Positions 7,942-16,294 of a DNA stretch of 64,000 nucleotides are shown piece by piece. Position numbers and translations under genes: made by a program. This DNA comes from an uncultured Lachnospiraceae bacterium. GTDB taxonomy: Bacteria > Bacillota > Clostridia > Lachnospirales > Lachnospiraceae. The notes under the pieces are model-generated. The model was given only the letters and a program-made list of their open reading frames with translations, had not been told where the DNA came from and did not search any database. Positions within the stretch are counted from its first letter, which is position 1, and every line of letters starts with the position of its first letter. Where the stretch lies: assembly GCA_947652925.1 (NCBI GenBank), contig CANTEW010000007.1, positions 18,079 through 82,078 on the forward strand, written 5' to 3'.

Positions 7942-8314
7942 CCCGGATCACCGTCCCTATCCCGCAGACCACCCGATGGACCCTGTCTGCACTCTGGGCC
8001 AGCTGACAGCAGACACGGCCCACGGCCTCGCGAAAAGCCCGCTCATGGGCATCTACAGGGACGACCCCGTAGCCTACTTCATCCGATACGATCACTAGAC
8101 CGGGATTTTGTTCCATGATGAGCCCCGGAAGATCTAGCACCTCCTCCCCCTGTCTCATCTGCCTGTCCAAAAAAATATGGAAACGATACACGCCCTCTGC
8201 CTGGAGCAGTCCCTCTAATGTACAAGTCTCACCATCTGCCCAGACGATATGGGGAAATCTCTCCTGTGCGTATCTCCATTTCCCCTGGTATGCACCGCCT
8301 ACGATCAATTCCAT
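7934..8314 (-). CDS. Short CobU-like protein with degenerate P-loop
   Basis: A protein of about 126 residues, resembling a shortened adenosylcobinamide kinase/guanylyltransferase. The C-terminal half (VSDEVGYGVVPVDAHERAFR ... QLAQSADRVHRVVCGIG) matches the end of CobU well. The P-loop, normally GGxxSGKS, is GGAYQGKWRY: the lysine remains but the following Ser/Thr is a tryptophan, and the middle of the protein is compressed. A full CobU with intact P-loop is encoded two genes earlier, so this copy may have lost kinase activity and kept or changed another role. Start chosen 6 nt after AGGAGG; ATG at 8317 overlapping the cobS stop is the alternative. Confidence 0.75.
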   Translation of the reverse strand: MELIVGGAYQGKWRYAQERFPHIVWADGETCTLEGLLQAEGVYRFHIFLDRQMRQGEEVLDLPGLIMEQNPGLVIVSDEVGYGVVPVDAHERAFREAVGRVCCQLAQSADRVHRVVCGIGTVIRDA

Positions 8315-9138
8315 CATCCACCTCCTGTATACAAAACAGCCACCGTCAGCGTGAGCGCCATGACCAGCTCCTCCACCTGCACAAACCATCCGGCCAAATC
8401 CCCTGTGATACCGCCGAACTTCTTCTGCGCCATGACACAGTAATAGCCATAGACCATGGATCCCGCCAACAGGCAGATGATCCCAGGTATAAGATCCAGC
8501 ATCAACATCGCCGCGCCCACGAAGATCAGATACAATACCATCGTGACGGCCACCGTCCTTTTCTGCGCTCCATCAGAAAAAGCCGCAGCCAGACCTGTAT
8601 CCTTCGCCATGGGCCGGGTCACGATCGCCAGGCCGCTCAGCGCCCTGGAGAACACGTAGATACAGGCCAGCTGGAATAAGATCCTCATATCTGTGAAACT
8701 GCCGTCCCGCCAGACCGCCAAAGCTGTATCCTGCAACGTAGTGTAGACGCCCAGGCTCAGAGAAAAATACACGCAGCCCATGATGACCGCAAAAGCCCCC
8801 GCCCGGGAATCCTTCAATATCTCCAGCCTTTTCTCCGGCTCCTGCCAGGACCCAAGGGCGTCAGAAGTGTCCAGAAAACCATCCAGATGGATCCCGCCGC
8901 TGACCGCCACCGGGATCAGCACAAACACAACAGCCCCCAGGCCAAAACCGCCTCCGTCCAGATGCAGGATCCTCAGCAGCGCCATCCATCCCACAGTCAG
9001 GCCGCCTGCCACCACGCCTATCAACGGGAAGAAGCACATGACATAACGCATATTCTCCTTATCCCAGGGTGCCGACGGCATGGGGACTTTCGAATACATG
9101 GAAAAAGCGATCTTAAAACTGTTCCATAACGCGCCCAT
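8314..9138 (-). CDS. cobS: Adenosylcobinamide-GDP ribazoletransferase (cobalamin synthase)
   Basis: A 274-residue membrane enzyme that joins adenosylcobinamide-GDP with alpha-ribazole (or its phosphate) to make adenosylcobalamin (phosphate). The metal-binding motif LDGFLDTSDALGSW near residue 83 corresponds to the family DGxxDxxD signature, and several hydrophobic helices follow. Length is close to the usual 250-270. It shares one base with the end of cobU (TGATG junction) and ends against the cobU-like gene start, so the genes are translationally coupled. Confidence 0.93.
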   Translation of the reverse strand: MGALWNSFKIAFSMYSKVPMPSAPWDKENMRYVMCFFPLIGVVAGGLTVGWMALLRILHLDGGGFGLGAVVFVLIPVAVSGGIHLDGFLDTSDALGSWQEPEKRLEILKDSRAGAFAVIMGCVYFSLSLGVYTTLQDTALAVWRDGSFTDMRILFQLACIYVFSRALSGLAIVTRPMAKDTGLAAAFSDGAQKRTVAVTMVLYLIFVGAAMLMLDLIPGIICLLAGSMVYGYYCVMAQKKFGGITGDLAGWFVQVEELVMALTLTVAVLYTGGG

Positions 9139-9668
9139 CAGACCTTCTCCCCCTTTCCTTTGATATAAAGAGGGATCCCATAGACCACCTCTACCGCAAC
9201 ATCCGCCATCTCTACGATCCGGCAGTTGATCGCTCCCAGGTTCTCCTGATACAGCCGTGTCTCTCCATCATAAGACTGGCTGCCGGAGAAGATCTCATTT
9301 GTCACCACACAGATCTGAGCAACCGACCTCTGCAGCGCCCGGATCCCATCTATGACAGCTCCTACCACCTGCCCGCCTGCGCCGCCCTCCTGGAACATCT
9401 CATTCGCCACCAGATTTGACATACATTCCAAGAGTACATGGGCGTCGGAGGGGATATCCAGTTTATCAAGACCTGTATAACATTCCACCGTCTTAAACCC
9501 TTTATCTCTGCGCATATCTCTATGCCGGGCGATACGTTTATGACTTTCTTCATCAAACGGGAACATCGTCGCGATATAAATGCGCTCTCCCGGCCCATAT
9601 GAAAGGAGCAGATCCTCCGCATAGGCAGATTTGCCGCTGCCGCTGCCTCCTGTGACCACTGTCAGCAT
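9138..9668 (-). CDS. cobU: Adenosylcobinamide kinase/guanylyltransferase
   Basis: A 176-residue bifunctional enzyme that phosphorylates adenosylcobinamide and then transfers GMP to give adenosylcobinamide-GDP. Walker A is intact at residues 7-14 (GGSGSGKS). The ARHRDMR segment carries the histidine that is guanylylated in the Salmonella enzyme, and VTNEIFSGSQSYDGETRLYQ is the conserved late motif. The length is typical. It lies 16 nt after cobT with a GGAGGG site and overlaps cobS by one base. Confidence 0.93.
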   Translation of the reverse strand: MLTVVTGGSGSGKSAYAEDLLLSYGPGERIYIATMFPFDEESHKRIARHRDMRRDKGFKTVECYTGLDKLDIPSDAHVLLECMSNLVANEMFQEGGAGGQVVGAVIDGIRALQRSVAQICVVTNEIFSGSQSYDGETRLYQENLGAINCRIVEMADVAVEVVYGIPLYIKGKGEKV

Positions 9669-9684
9669 GTCCTATGTGTCCCTC

Positions 9685-10737
9685 CTAATCCAAAAGCTTG
9701 TACTCTTCCATATTGATATCGCAGAACGTACTCATTTTCTGGTACACACCCACAGCCATATCCAGCAGCGGGAACAGAGCCACAGCTCCCGAACCTTCAC
9801 CCAGGCACATATGACCGTGCAAAAACGCTTCTTTCCCCAGAGCTTCCAAGATCATATGTGCCGCTGGTTCCTGGGAGACATGGGATGGGATCATATAGTC
9901 CCTGGCCTGGGGACAGATCCCCGCAGCCGCCAGCGCTGCCACCCCTGAGATGAATCCATCGATCACCACAGGGATGCCAAGGGCCGCGCCGCCCAGGAAT
10001 ACGCCCATCATCCCGCCGATATCGAAGCCGCCCACCTTTGCCAGCACATCCACCGGGTCGCTGGGGTCCGGCTTGTGCAGACCGATCGCCTGGCGGATCG
10101 CCCAGATCTTTTTCTCCAGACCCGCGCTGGACAGTCCAGCGCCCCTTCCGGTCACATCCTCCACCGGACGGTCCAGCAGGACCGTCGCCATGGCGCTGCT
10201 GGTAGTCGTATTGCCAATACCCATCTCCCCGGTAGCCAAGATCTGATAGCCCTTTTCTTTCAGCTCCTCCGCCATCTGGATGCCCACCTCGATGGACTGT
10301 ACGGCCTGCTCATAAGTCATAGCCGGCTCTTTTACCATATTTTTCGTCCCATAGGCCACCTTCTTCCTGGTGACCTGTGTATCCACCACCATACCGATGT
10401 CTACCGGGATGAGTTCTGCCCCTGCCTGTTTACAGAACAGACTGGATATGGCCTGCCCCTTCAGGAAATTCTCCGCCACCAGGGCAGTGATCTCCTGCCC
10501 TGTCTGCGTCACGCCTTCTTCCACCACTCCGTTGTCCGCACACATGGAGACTAACGCCTTCTTCCCAATATGTATATCCTGGCCGCGGCTGATCCCGGCT
10601 ATCTGCACCACCAGATCCTCCATCAGGCCTAAGCTGTGCAGCGGATGAGCGATATGATCCCAGCGTGTCCGGGCTGCTTCCATGGAAACGCTGTCCAGGG
10701 GTTTGATCTTCTCGATCGTCTCTTTAAATGTCAACAT
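9685..10737 (-). CDS. cobT: Nicotinate-nucleotide-dimethylbenzimidazole phosphoribosyltransferase
   Basis: A 350-residue enzyme that makes alpha-ribazole phosphate from a lower-ligand base and nicotinate mononucleotide. Recognised by SMCADNGVVEEGVTQTGQEI, ATGEMGIGNTTTSSA, GAGLSSAGLEKKI and the late LGEGSGA, which contains the catalytic glutamate. The ATG at 10737 has GGGAGG 8 nt upstream; the first in-frame ATG adds nine residues with no ribosome-binding site. It is the first gene of a five-gene operon for the nucleotide loop of B12; no corrin-ring genes are nearby, so salvage of cobinamide is the likely use. Confidence 0.95.
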   Translation of the reverse strand: MLTFKETIEKIKPLDSVSMEAARTRWDHIAHPLHSLGLMEDLVVQIAGISRGQDIHIGKKALVSMCADNGVVEEGVTQTGQEITALVAENFLKGQAISSLFCKQAGAELIPVDIGMVVDTQVTRKKVAYGTKNMVKEPAMTYEQAVQSIEVGIQMAEELKEKGYQILATGEMGIGNTTTSSAMATVLLDRPVEDVTGRGAGLSSAGLEKKIWAIRQAIGLHKPDPSDPVDVLAKVGGFDIGGMMGVFLGGAALGIPVVIDGFISGVAALAAAGICPQARDYMIPSHVSQEPAAHMILEALGKEAFLHGHMCLGEGSGAVALFPLLDMAVGVYQKMSTFCDINMEEYKLLD

Positions 10738-10772
10738 CTGATATGCCTCCCATTTTTTATTCATTTTGATAT

Positions 10773-10801
10773 ATTCTACTACATGATCCGCCAGATATCA
10801 A
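10773..10801 (-). promoter_or_regulatory. Predicted promoter of the cob operon
   Basis: Minus-strand -35 TTGATA and -10 TAGAAT with a 17-nt spacer, about 36 nt before the cobT ATG. The leader is too short to hold a cobalamin riboswitch, and none was seen. Confidence 0.6.
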
Positions 10802-10842
10802 AGTCGATTTTTTACCGATCATGGGATTTTTCAGGCTTTTTA

Positions 10843-11577
10843 TCAATCCCACCAGAAATACCATACCGTAGATCCTGCAAGTCCTGCCGCCAGCTCAGAT
10901 ATCTTATACGTCCGCGTCCCCTGCTCCACACGGTCTGTACAGAACGCATACTGTTCTTTCGCCGCCTCCAGGGCATCCACCCCGTTCAATCCCAAAGGTG
11001 CATAAAATTCCATCACATCGTGGGTAAACACCGCCGGGACTGCTCCATATCTCTCATACCAATATTTACATATGGCGATCATCTCCTCCGGCGCCGGACA
11101 TTCATTCCATCCGCCCATGGGCAGGTATCCGATCACTTCCCACGGATGCTCCACCGGGATCTCCAGGAGCAGTGCGTCCGCCTCCAGCATCCCGTCGCCA
11201 AATGAGATATATCCTATAAAATGATCCAGCTCATCTCCTTCTGTCTCATCTCCAATGAACGCATCCAGACTCTCTTCTCCCATATCCTCCAGAAGATCCT
11301 CCATATGATCCCTGAAACGTTCATCTAACAGGCTCTTTCCATCATCCCCGCACCCGGCGATGATCTGCTCTTTGTCATAGCCATCCCTGGCGACCTCCTG
11401 CAGCCATTCCACCGCGCACTCATCCAGCAAAAGGACCGCCGGATAAAAACCCCCTTCTTTCCCGGCCTCAAATGCCGCCCTGTAGGCCTGCTCTACCTCT
11501 TCCGGGTCTGTCCCTCTCTCAAATATGGTATAGTTACACTGAAAACTCTCTGCGATCTGTTTTGTTGACTTCTCCAT
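10843..11577 (-). CDS. DUF4253 domain-containing protein
   Basis: A 244-residue soluble protein of unknown function. The C-terminal ~100 residues are a clear DUF4253 domain: EVIGYLPMGGWNECPAPEEM, WYERYGAVPAVFTHDVMEFY, KEQYAFCTDRVEQG and the terminal STVWYFWWD. The N-terminal part is acidic and not recognised. The start at 11577 follows GGAGG; it lies 19 nt after the HxlR gene and could be co-transcribed with it. Many DUF4253 proteins are suspected immunity or stress-associated proteins, but nothing here tests that. Confidence 0.85.
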   Translation of the reverse strand: MEKSTKQIAESFQCNYTIFERGTDPEEVEQAYRAAFEAGKEGGFYPAVLLLDECAVEWLQEVARDGYDKEQIIAGCGDDGKSLLDERFRDHMEDLLEDMGEESLDAFIGDETEGDELDHFIGYISFGDGMLEADALLLEIPVEHPWEVIGYLPMGGWNECPAPEEMIAICKYWYERYGAVPAVFTHDVMEFYAPLGLNGVDALEAAKEQYAFCTDRVEQGTRTYKISELAAGLAGSTVWYFWWD

Positions 11578-11596
11578 CAATACATACCTCCAACTT

Positions 11597-11980
11597 TTAC
11601 TTTAGATATTTACTGCTCCAACGGGCGATCTCCACAAAAACACCTTTCAGCGCTTCTCCGCCTTCTGTCAACGAATATTCAACATGCGGCGGTACTTCAT
11701 TGAACTGCTCGCGGATCACCAGCCCGTGTTCTTCCAGCATTTTCAACGTAGAAGACAGCATCGTCTTAGAAATGCCGTCGATCCTTTTTTGCAGTCCACC
11801 AAACCGCATCCTGCCGAAAACAAACAATACATAGAGGACTTTTACATTCCATTTTCCTTCAAAGATAAACATAGCATCATCCACCGGACAAAACTCCGGA
11901 CAACGGCACAGCCTCTCTGGTATGATATCTGCGTCCCCTGACTGCAAAAGCGCCTGATACATCTTACAATCTCTGTGCAT
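11597..11980 (-). CDS. HxlR-family transcriptional regulator
   Basis: A 127-residue winged-helix regulator. The HxlR core is clear: EGKWNVKVLYVL, MRFGGLQKRIDGISKTMLSS (recognition helix) and LKMLEEHGLVIREQFNEVP. Several N-terminal cysteines (CRCPEFC) are close to the DNA-binding domain and are common in redox- or electrophile-sensing HxlR proteins. GGGGAGGGG stands just before the ATG. It is transcribed away from the PPOX-type gene at 12111, the usual arrangement for local control of that gene. Confidence 0.9.
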   Translation of the reverse strand: MHRDCKMYQALLQSGDADIIPERLCRCPEFCPVDDAMFIFEGKWNVKVLYVLFVFGRMRFGGLQKRIDGISKTMLSSTLKMLEEHGLVIREQFNEVPPHVEYSLTEGGEALKGVFVEIARWSSKYLK

Positions 11981-12042
11981 ATCCCCTCCCCTGCCACTCT
12001 CAATGGTCAGACTTTTCTTACCAGGTCAAGATATCCTGCCTA

Positions 12043-12070
12043 CTTGACTATCCTTTTTGACGTGATATAT
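12043..12070 (+). promoter_or_regulatory. Predicted promoter of the PPOX-type gene
   Basis: -35 TTGACT and -10 TATATT, spacer 16 nt, 41 nt upstream of the ATG. An imperfect inverted repeat GTGAT...ATCAC (12061-12090) overlaps the -10 region and is a candidate operator for the divergent HxlR regulator. Confidence 0.5.
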
Positions 12071-12110
12071 TTATTTTATCATATAAATCACCAAAGTGAA
12101 AGGATGGTAC

Positions 12111-12527
12111 ATGAACATGAGTAGTTTAAACGATTTTTTGACAGAAGCAGGTGTATTCTTTCTGGCGACTGTAGACGGCGACCAGCCAAAGCTGCGTCCC
12201 CTGGGCGCGCATCTTGAGATGGATGGCAAAGTCATCTTCAGCGTTGGGGACTTCAAAGACGTGTATGCGCAGCTCAAGGCCAACCCGCTCGTTGAGATCG
12301 CCGCCTGTAAGCCCAATGGAGAATGGCTGCGCTATACAGGAAGAGCCGTGTTTGAGACTGACCCCAAATATGCAGCAGCGTCTCTGGAAGCTATGCCAAA
12401 CCTGAAAGAAGTCTATAATGATGAAACAGGCCACAAACTGATGATGTTCCACCTGGAAGATTCGAAAGCCGTGGTCATCCAAGTGATGGGCGAAGGCACC
12501 CCCATCGATGAAGCCGCCAAAAAGTAA
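12111..12527 (+). CDS. Pyridoxamine 5'-phosphate oxidase-family (PPOX) flavoprotein
   Basis: A 138-residue split-barrel protein of the PPOX-type FMN-binding family. AGVFFLATVDGDQPKLRPLG at about 13-32 and KDVYAQLKANPLVEI are the characteristic FMN/substrate-barrel segments. Such small members are usually flavin reductases or F420/FMN-dependent oxidoreductases; the substrate is unknown. The start with AAAGGA about 7 nt upstream is preferred over the GTG five codons earlier. The divergent HxlR regulator probably controls it. Confidence 0.85.
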   Translation: MNMSSLNDFLTEAGVFFLATVDGDQPKLRPLGAHLEMDGKVIFSVGDFKDVYAQLKANPLVEIAACKPNGEWLRYTGRAVFETDPKYAAASLEAMPNLKEVYNDETGHKLMMFHLEDSKAVVIQVMGEGTPIDEAAKK

Positions 12528-12618
12528 AAAGCAACTGGCAGTTGCGGGATCTTCAAGCGCACTTGGTGGTTGTCAACCGGTCTTTATGCTAAAATACATA
12601 TATCGATATCGAGAAAAC

Positions 12619-12644
12619 GGATGTCCGGGCTTGCCCGGATATCC
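12619..12644. promoter_or_regulatory. Hairpin in the leader of the XRE-type regulator gene
   Basis: A 12-bp stem with one mismatch (GGATGTCCGGGC / GCCCGGATATCC, loop TT) lies 32 nt before the ATG and upstream of its ribosome-binding site. A GGTTGTCAACC palindrome at 12564-12574 lies near a TGCTAAAAT extended -10, and could be an operator for autoregulation. Confidence 0.45.
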
Positions 12645-12675
12645 ATGACAAAATGAAAGAAAGAAGGATAGGTAT

Positions 12676-13671
12676 ATGTTATTAGGAGAAAAGATCATCC
12701 GTTTGAGAAAGCAGAGAGCATGGTCCCAGGAAGAACTGGCCACCCAGCTGGGGATCTCCCGGCAGTCGGTGTCAAAATGGGAGAGCGGAGCCTCTATCCC
12801 AGACCTGGACAAGATCATACGTATGAGCAGTCTGTTCGGAGTGAGTACGGATTATCTATTAAAAGAAGAGATCGAAGAACTGGAGGAGGTCCCTCCCATT
12901 GTCAGGGAAAAAGAGGAGACAGACTCTCTGCGCAGCGTTACCCTGGAAGAGGCCACCGAGTTTCTGGATCTGACCCGGAAGACAGCGTCGAAGATCGCCT
13001 GCGGCGTATCCTGCTGCATCCTTTCGCCCATATGTCTGCTCCTGCTGGGAGGTCTGTCCGAGTACGGCAGGGGAAACAGGATATCTGACGATATGGCCGG
13101 CAGCCTGGGCACCACAGTCTTGCTGCTCATGGTCGCCGTGGGTATAGCAATATTGATCTCCAATGGGATGCGCCTGGAAAAATACGGATATATGGAAAAA
13201 GAACCTTTTACACTGTTGTACGGCGTGGCTGGGATCGTAGAAAAGCGCAAAGAAGGATTTGCCGCCACTTTCCGCAAATGCATCACCATCGGGGTGACGC
13301 TGTGCATCCTCGGCGTTGTGCCTCTGCTGCTCTTCGGATCCAGGGATGAACGCATCGCTGCCATCGTCTGTATACCTCTGCTCCTGTGCTTTGTCGCCGT
13401 GGGCGTATTCCTGTTCGTGTGGGCAGGATCGATCAACGGGAGCTTTGACAAAGTACTCCAGATCGGTGACCATACGCCCGAAAAAAAGGAAGTGGCCCGG
13501 CGGACCTCCTTTTTTGCCGGAGCGTATTGGTGCATCATCGTGGCCGTCTATATCGGCGTCAGCCTGTATATAGGCAACTGGCACAGATCGTGGATCATCT
13601 GGCCTGTAGCGGGTGTATCATTCGCGGCCTTTTACATGATCCTGGGTGCGGTCGTGGGCAGGAAAAAGTGA
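12676..13671 (+). CDS. XRE-family regulator with membrane domain
   Basis: A 331-residue protein joining an N-terminal Cro/CI-type helix-turn-helix (LRKQRAWSQEELATQLGISR then QSVSKWESGASIPDLDKI, residues 10-49) to a membrane part. Hydrophobic helices appear at about 108-128, 145-165, 200-220, 230-250 and twice near the C-terminus. The linker is acidic. Membrane-bound XRE regulators of this type are common in Clostridia and are thought to sense the envelope, but the signal here is unknown. GAAGGATAGGT precedes the ATG. It converges on the sigma factor gene with only 14 nt between stops. Confidence 0.85.
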   Translation: MLLGEKIIRLRKQRAWSQEELATQLGISRQSVSKWESGASIPDLDKIIRMSSLFGVSTDYLLKEEIEELEEVPPIVREKEETDSLRSVTLEEATEFLDLTRKTASKIACGVSCCILSPICLLLLGGLSEYGRGNRISDDMAGSLGTTVLLLMVAVGIAILISNGMRLEKYGYMEKEPFTLLYGVAGIVEKRKEGFAATFRKCITIGVTLCILGVVPLLLFGSRDERIAAIVCIPLLLCFVAVGVFLFVWAGSINGSFDKVLQIGDHTPEKKEVARRTSFFAGAYWCIIVAVYIGVSLYIGNWHRSWIIWPVAGVSFAAFYMILGAVVGRKK

Positions 13672-13685
13672 AAAGTCTCCTGCTG

Positions 13686-14528
13686 CTATGCATTCCCTAC
13701 AACTGAAAAAGATGGACCATCCAGGAAATCTTCAATAAATCTCTTCAGACTCCCCGGAGACTGATAAGTCTTGCAGAAAGAAAATTCATGGGATATCCCA
13801 TCGATCTCCTCCATGGCATCTTTGACCTCCTGCATCTCCTTCGGTACAGCTTTTGTAAAATAAAGCTGTGCCGGATGGATCCTGTGGTTCTTGATCGCAT
13901 AGTTGACCCTGTCTGCACAGCGGCACGTTCCGTTTCCGTACTCGCCGCAGTATTCCTTTAAGAAATCCGCCACCTTCTTGCGGATCCTGGATAGGCGCTG
14001 GCGGTATGCCTCCGGCGTCATCCCCAAGATATCTCCGGCGATCCTGCTGTCCACCCTGAACATGGTGCCCAGGATAAAGATACAGCGGCTCTCCGCGTCC
14101 AGACATTGCAGCATCACGTTGGTACAGGAGAGCTTGAGTTCCTCCGCTAAGATCGCCTGTTCCACATCCTGGGTCAGATCCGGGACATCACTGATATCCG
14201 CGTTTTTGATATCGTCCCCGTAAAACTCAAAGCTGAGAGGAAACTTCGCAAACATATGTTTTTTGTGATCTTTCAGATGATTGGACGCGATGCTGAACAC
14301 CCAGGTCGTGAAAGAACTCTCCCCCTTAAACGAGGAAAGGTTCGTGATGAGCTTCACCAGGATATCCTGTGTGGCGTCCTCCGCATCCGGGAAGGTCCCC
14401 AGCATACGCAGGGAAAGGTTGAAGATCAGATCCTGTACGCTGACAAGGACAGTCTCCAGCGCTTCCTTATCCCCGGCTGTGGCTTTTTTGATCAGATCCA
14501 ATGATCCTCCGTTTGTAACTTGATCCAT
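13686..14528 (-). CDS. Sigma-70 family (ECF-like) RNA polymerase sigma factor
   Basis: A 280-residue sigma factor. Region 2 is clear (LIFNLSLRMLGTFPDAEDAT then QDILVKLITNLSSFKGESSF and TTWVFSIASNHLKDH), and region 4 is seen as LGMTPEAYRQRLSRIRKKVA near 180. Classical ECF factors are about 180 residues; here about 85 more follow, with a cysteine cluster CRCADRVNYA just after region 4 that may bind metal. The ATG at 14528 has AGAGGGA upstream. No anti-sigma gene is adjacent. Confidence 0.88.
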   Translation of the reverse strand: MDQVTNGGSLDLIKKATAGDKEALETVLVSVQDLIFNLSLRMLGTFPDAEDATQDILVKLITNLSSFKGESSFTTWVFSIASNHLKDHKKHMFAKFPLSFEFYGDDIKNADISDVPDLTQDVEQAILAEELKLSCTNVMLQCLDAESRCIFILGTMFRVDSRIAGDILGMTPEAYRQRLSRIRKKVADFLKEYCGEYGNGTCRCADRVNYAIKNHRIHPAQLYFTKAVPKEMQEVKDAMEEIDGISHEFSFCKTYQSPGSLKRFIEDFLDGPSFSVVGNA

Positions 14529-14647
14529 GATCCCTCTTTTCTGGAGTGCAGATCGTATTTTATACGGAGATACAAAAGGAACCGGACTTCCGGCTGCCCA
14601 ACCTTGCAGCACTCCAAAACAAGGTTTTATCCGTATATATAATTAGA

Positions 14648-14831
14648 CAAGTTTTTTCCGTCCGTGTGACAGGAAGATCCGATCTTTTTAACATCTCATC
14701 TGAAAATTTAGAAAGACCAACATCACACTCTCCAACATAAAACCCGTCCGCAGCGACAGCCGCTCCAATGACCGCTCTTCTCTTCCGGCTCATCGCTCTG
14801 CCTCCCTCTGCCTGTCAAGTTTTTTCCGTCC
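14648..14831. repeat. 16-bp direct repeat pair between sigma and MATE genes
   Basis: CAAGTTTTTTCCGTCC occurs at 14648-14663 and again at 14816-14831, the second copy covering the last codons of the MATE gene. The 152 nt between them hold a 77-residue reading frame on the minus strand that is probably not real. The pattern looks like the scar of a small duplication or recombination. Confidence 0.6.
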
Positions 14832-16167
14832 CGGATACGGGCGGCAGAGCAGACCTGTAAAAATAGACAGACAATGCCATAGCGACGGACCAGCCTATGG
14901 GCCATGCGCACCAGATACCCAGATACCCCATACCCCTGGCGAGTATCCCCGCGAACACCACACGCAGGACCAGATCCGTAAAAGTCGCGGCCATAAACTT
15001 TTTCATCTCCCCCGCGCCCCGCAGCACCCCGTCAGCCACTAATTTTAACGACACCACAAAATAAAATGGAGACACGATATAGAGGAACTGCACTCCGGAG
15101 GACAGGGCCAGCTCCGAAGGCTCATTAATAAAAAAGGCCACCAGCCCCTCTGCGCAGGACAGGTACAAGGCCACGATCGGCAGACAGAGCAGCCAGATCA
15201 TCTTCACACCCGCCCGGAACCCAGCCCGCACCCTGGGCAGGATACCCGCCCCTATATTCTGCGCCGTGTAATTGGACATCCCATTCCCCAGCGTGGTAAA
15301 TGAAGTGATCACCAGGTTATTCAGTTTGACAGCCGCCGCATATCCGGCGGTCACACCCACGCCGCAGTCATTGATCACACCCTGGATGATGATATTCCCG
15401 ATAGAGATAAAACTCTGCTGGAAGATACTGGGGACTGCGATCCCCCCGATCTTCCTGAACATCCAGAAAGAAAATATATCCGCTCTCCCATCCGAAGGGA
15501 TGGCAGAGAGCCTCTTCAACACCACCCCCACAGCCAGCACACAGCTGACGCCCTGGCACAGAAAGGTCGCCCAGGCAACCCCCGCGATCCCCATCTGGAA
15601 CCCGGCCACAAACAAGATATCCGCCGCGATATTCGACGTGGACGAGACGGCCAGAAAGATAAAAGGAGTCCTGGAATCCCCCAGGGCAGAGAATATCCCT
15701 GTGGCGATATTATAAAAGAACAAAAACGGGAGTCCCAGGATATAGATATCCAGATACAGCCTGGAGTCCGCCCAGATCTCCTGCGGCGTGTGGATCAGCC
15801 CCAGGAGTCCCCCGCCGCAGATAAACCCAAACAACATCAGGACTGCGCACAGGACCCCGCTGGAGATGAGCGTCGTATATACAGCCGTTTTCATATGGCT
15901 GTATTTTTTCGCTCCAAACAACTGGGACACGATGACCGAACACCCGATGTTGCACCCAAAAGCAAATGCGATGAAGATCAATGTGACCTCATAACTGTTC
16001 CCCACAGCGGCCAGGGCATTTTCCCCGATAAATTTCCCCGCCACCAGGCTGTCGGCGATATTATATAACTGCTGAAAGATGATGCTCCCGAAAAGCGGCA
16101 GGCAGAACCTCCACAAGACCGTTTCCGGCTTTCCCACAGTCAAGTCTTTATTCAGATCTTTATCCAC
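14815..16167 (-). CDS. MATE-family efflux transporter
   Basis: A 450-residue inner-membrane exporter with about twelve hydrophobic segments, of the NorM/DinF-like MATE family that uses Na+ or H+ gradients. The N-terminal LPLFGSIIFQQLYNIADSLV with GENALAAVG and the symmetrical second-half LNNLVITSFTTLGNGMSNYT with AQNIGAG are typical MATE repeats. Translation starts with GTG at 16167, 9 nt after GGAGG. It is divergent from a LysR gene that is likely to regulate it. Substrate unknown. Confidence 0.92.
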   Translation of the reverse strand: MDKDLNKDLTVGKPETVLWRFCLPLFGSIIFQQLYNIADSLVAGKFIGENALAAVGNSYEVTLIFIAFAFGCNIGCSVIVSQLFGAKKYSHMKTAVYTTLISSGVLCAVLMLFGFICGGGLLGLIHTPQEIWADSRLYLDIYILGLPFLFFYNIATGIFSALGDSRTPFIFLAVSSTSNIAADILFVAGFQMGIAGVAWATFLCQGVSCVLAVGVVLKRLSAIPSDGRADIFSFWMFRKIGGIAVPSIFQQSFISIGNIIIQGVINDCGVGVTAGYAAAVKLNNLVITSFTTLGNGMSNYTAQNIGAGILPRVRAGFRAGVKMIWLLCLPIVALYLSCAEGLVAFFINEPSELALSSGVQFLYIVSPFYFVVSLKLVADGVLRGAGEMKKFMAATFTDLVLRVVFAGILARGMGYLGIWCAWPIGWSVAMALSVYFYRSALPPVSGTEKT

Positions 16168-16294
16168 TTTATCATCCCTCCAGATCTATATTGATTTTTC
16201 ATACTCCAAGTATTATACTCCTTTTTAAGAGATATGAAAAATATATATATGATATCTCATCCATATATATCTGATATGACAGGAGACGCGCCTT

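Noticed and set aside
10738-10842. Cobalamin riboswitch expected before the cob operon
   Set aside because: The gap is only about 100 nt and shows no B12-box-like element or complex fold, just a sigma-A-type promoter.
14560-14793. 77-codon minus-strand frame between sigma and MATE genes with a GGGAGG upstream
   Set aside because: No similarity recognised; half of it covers the likely sigma promoter region and the direct repeat. Kept only as a possibility.
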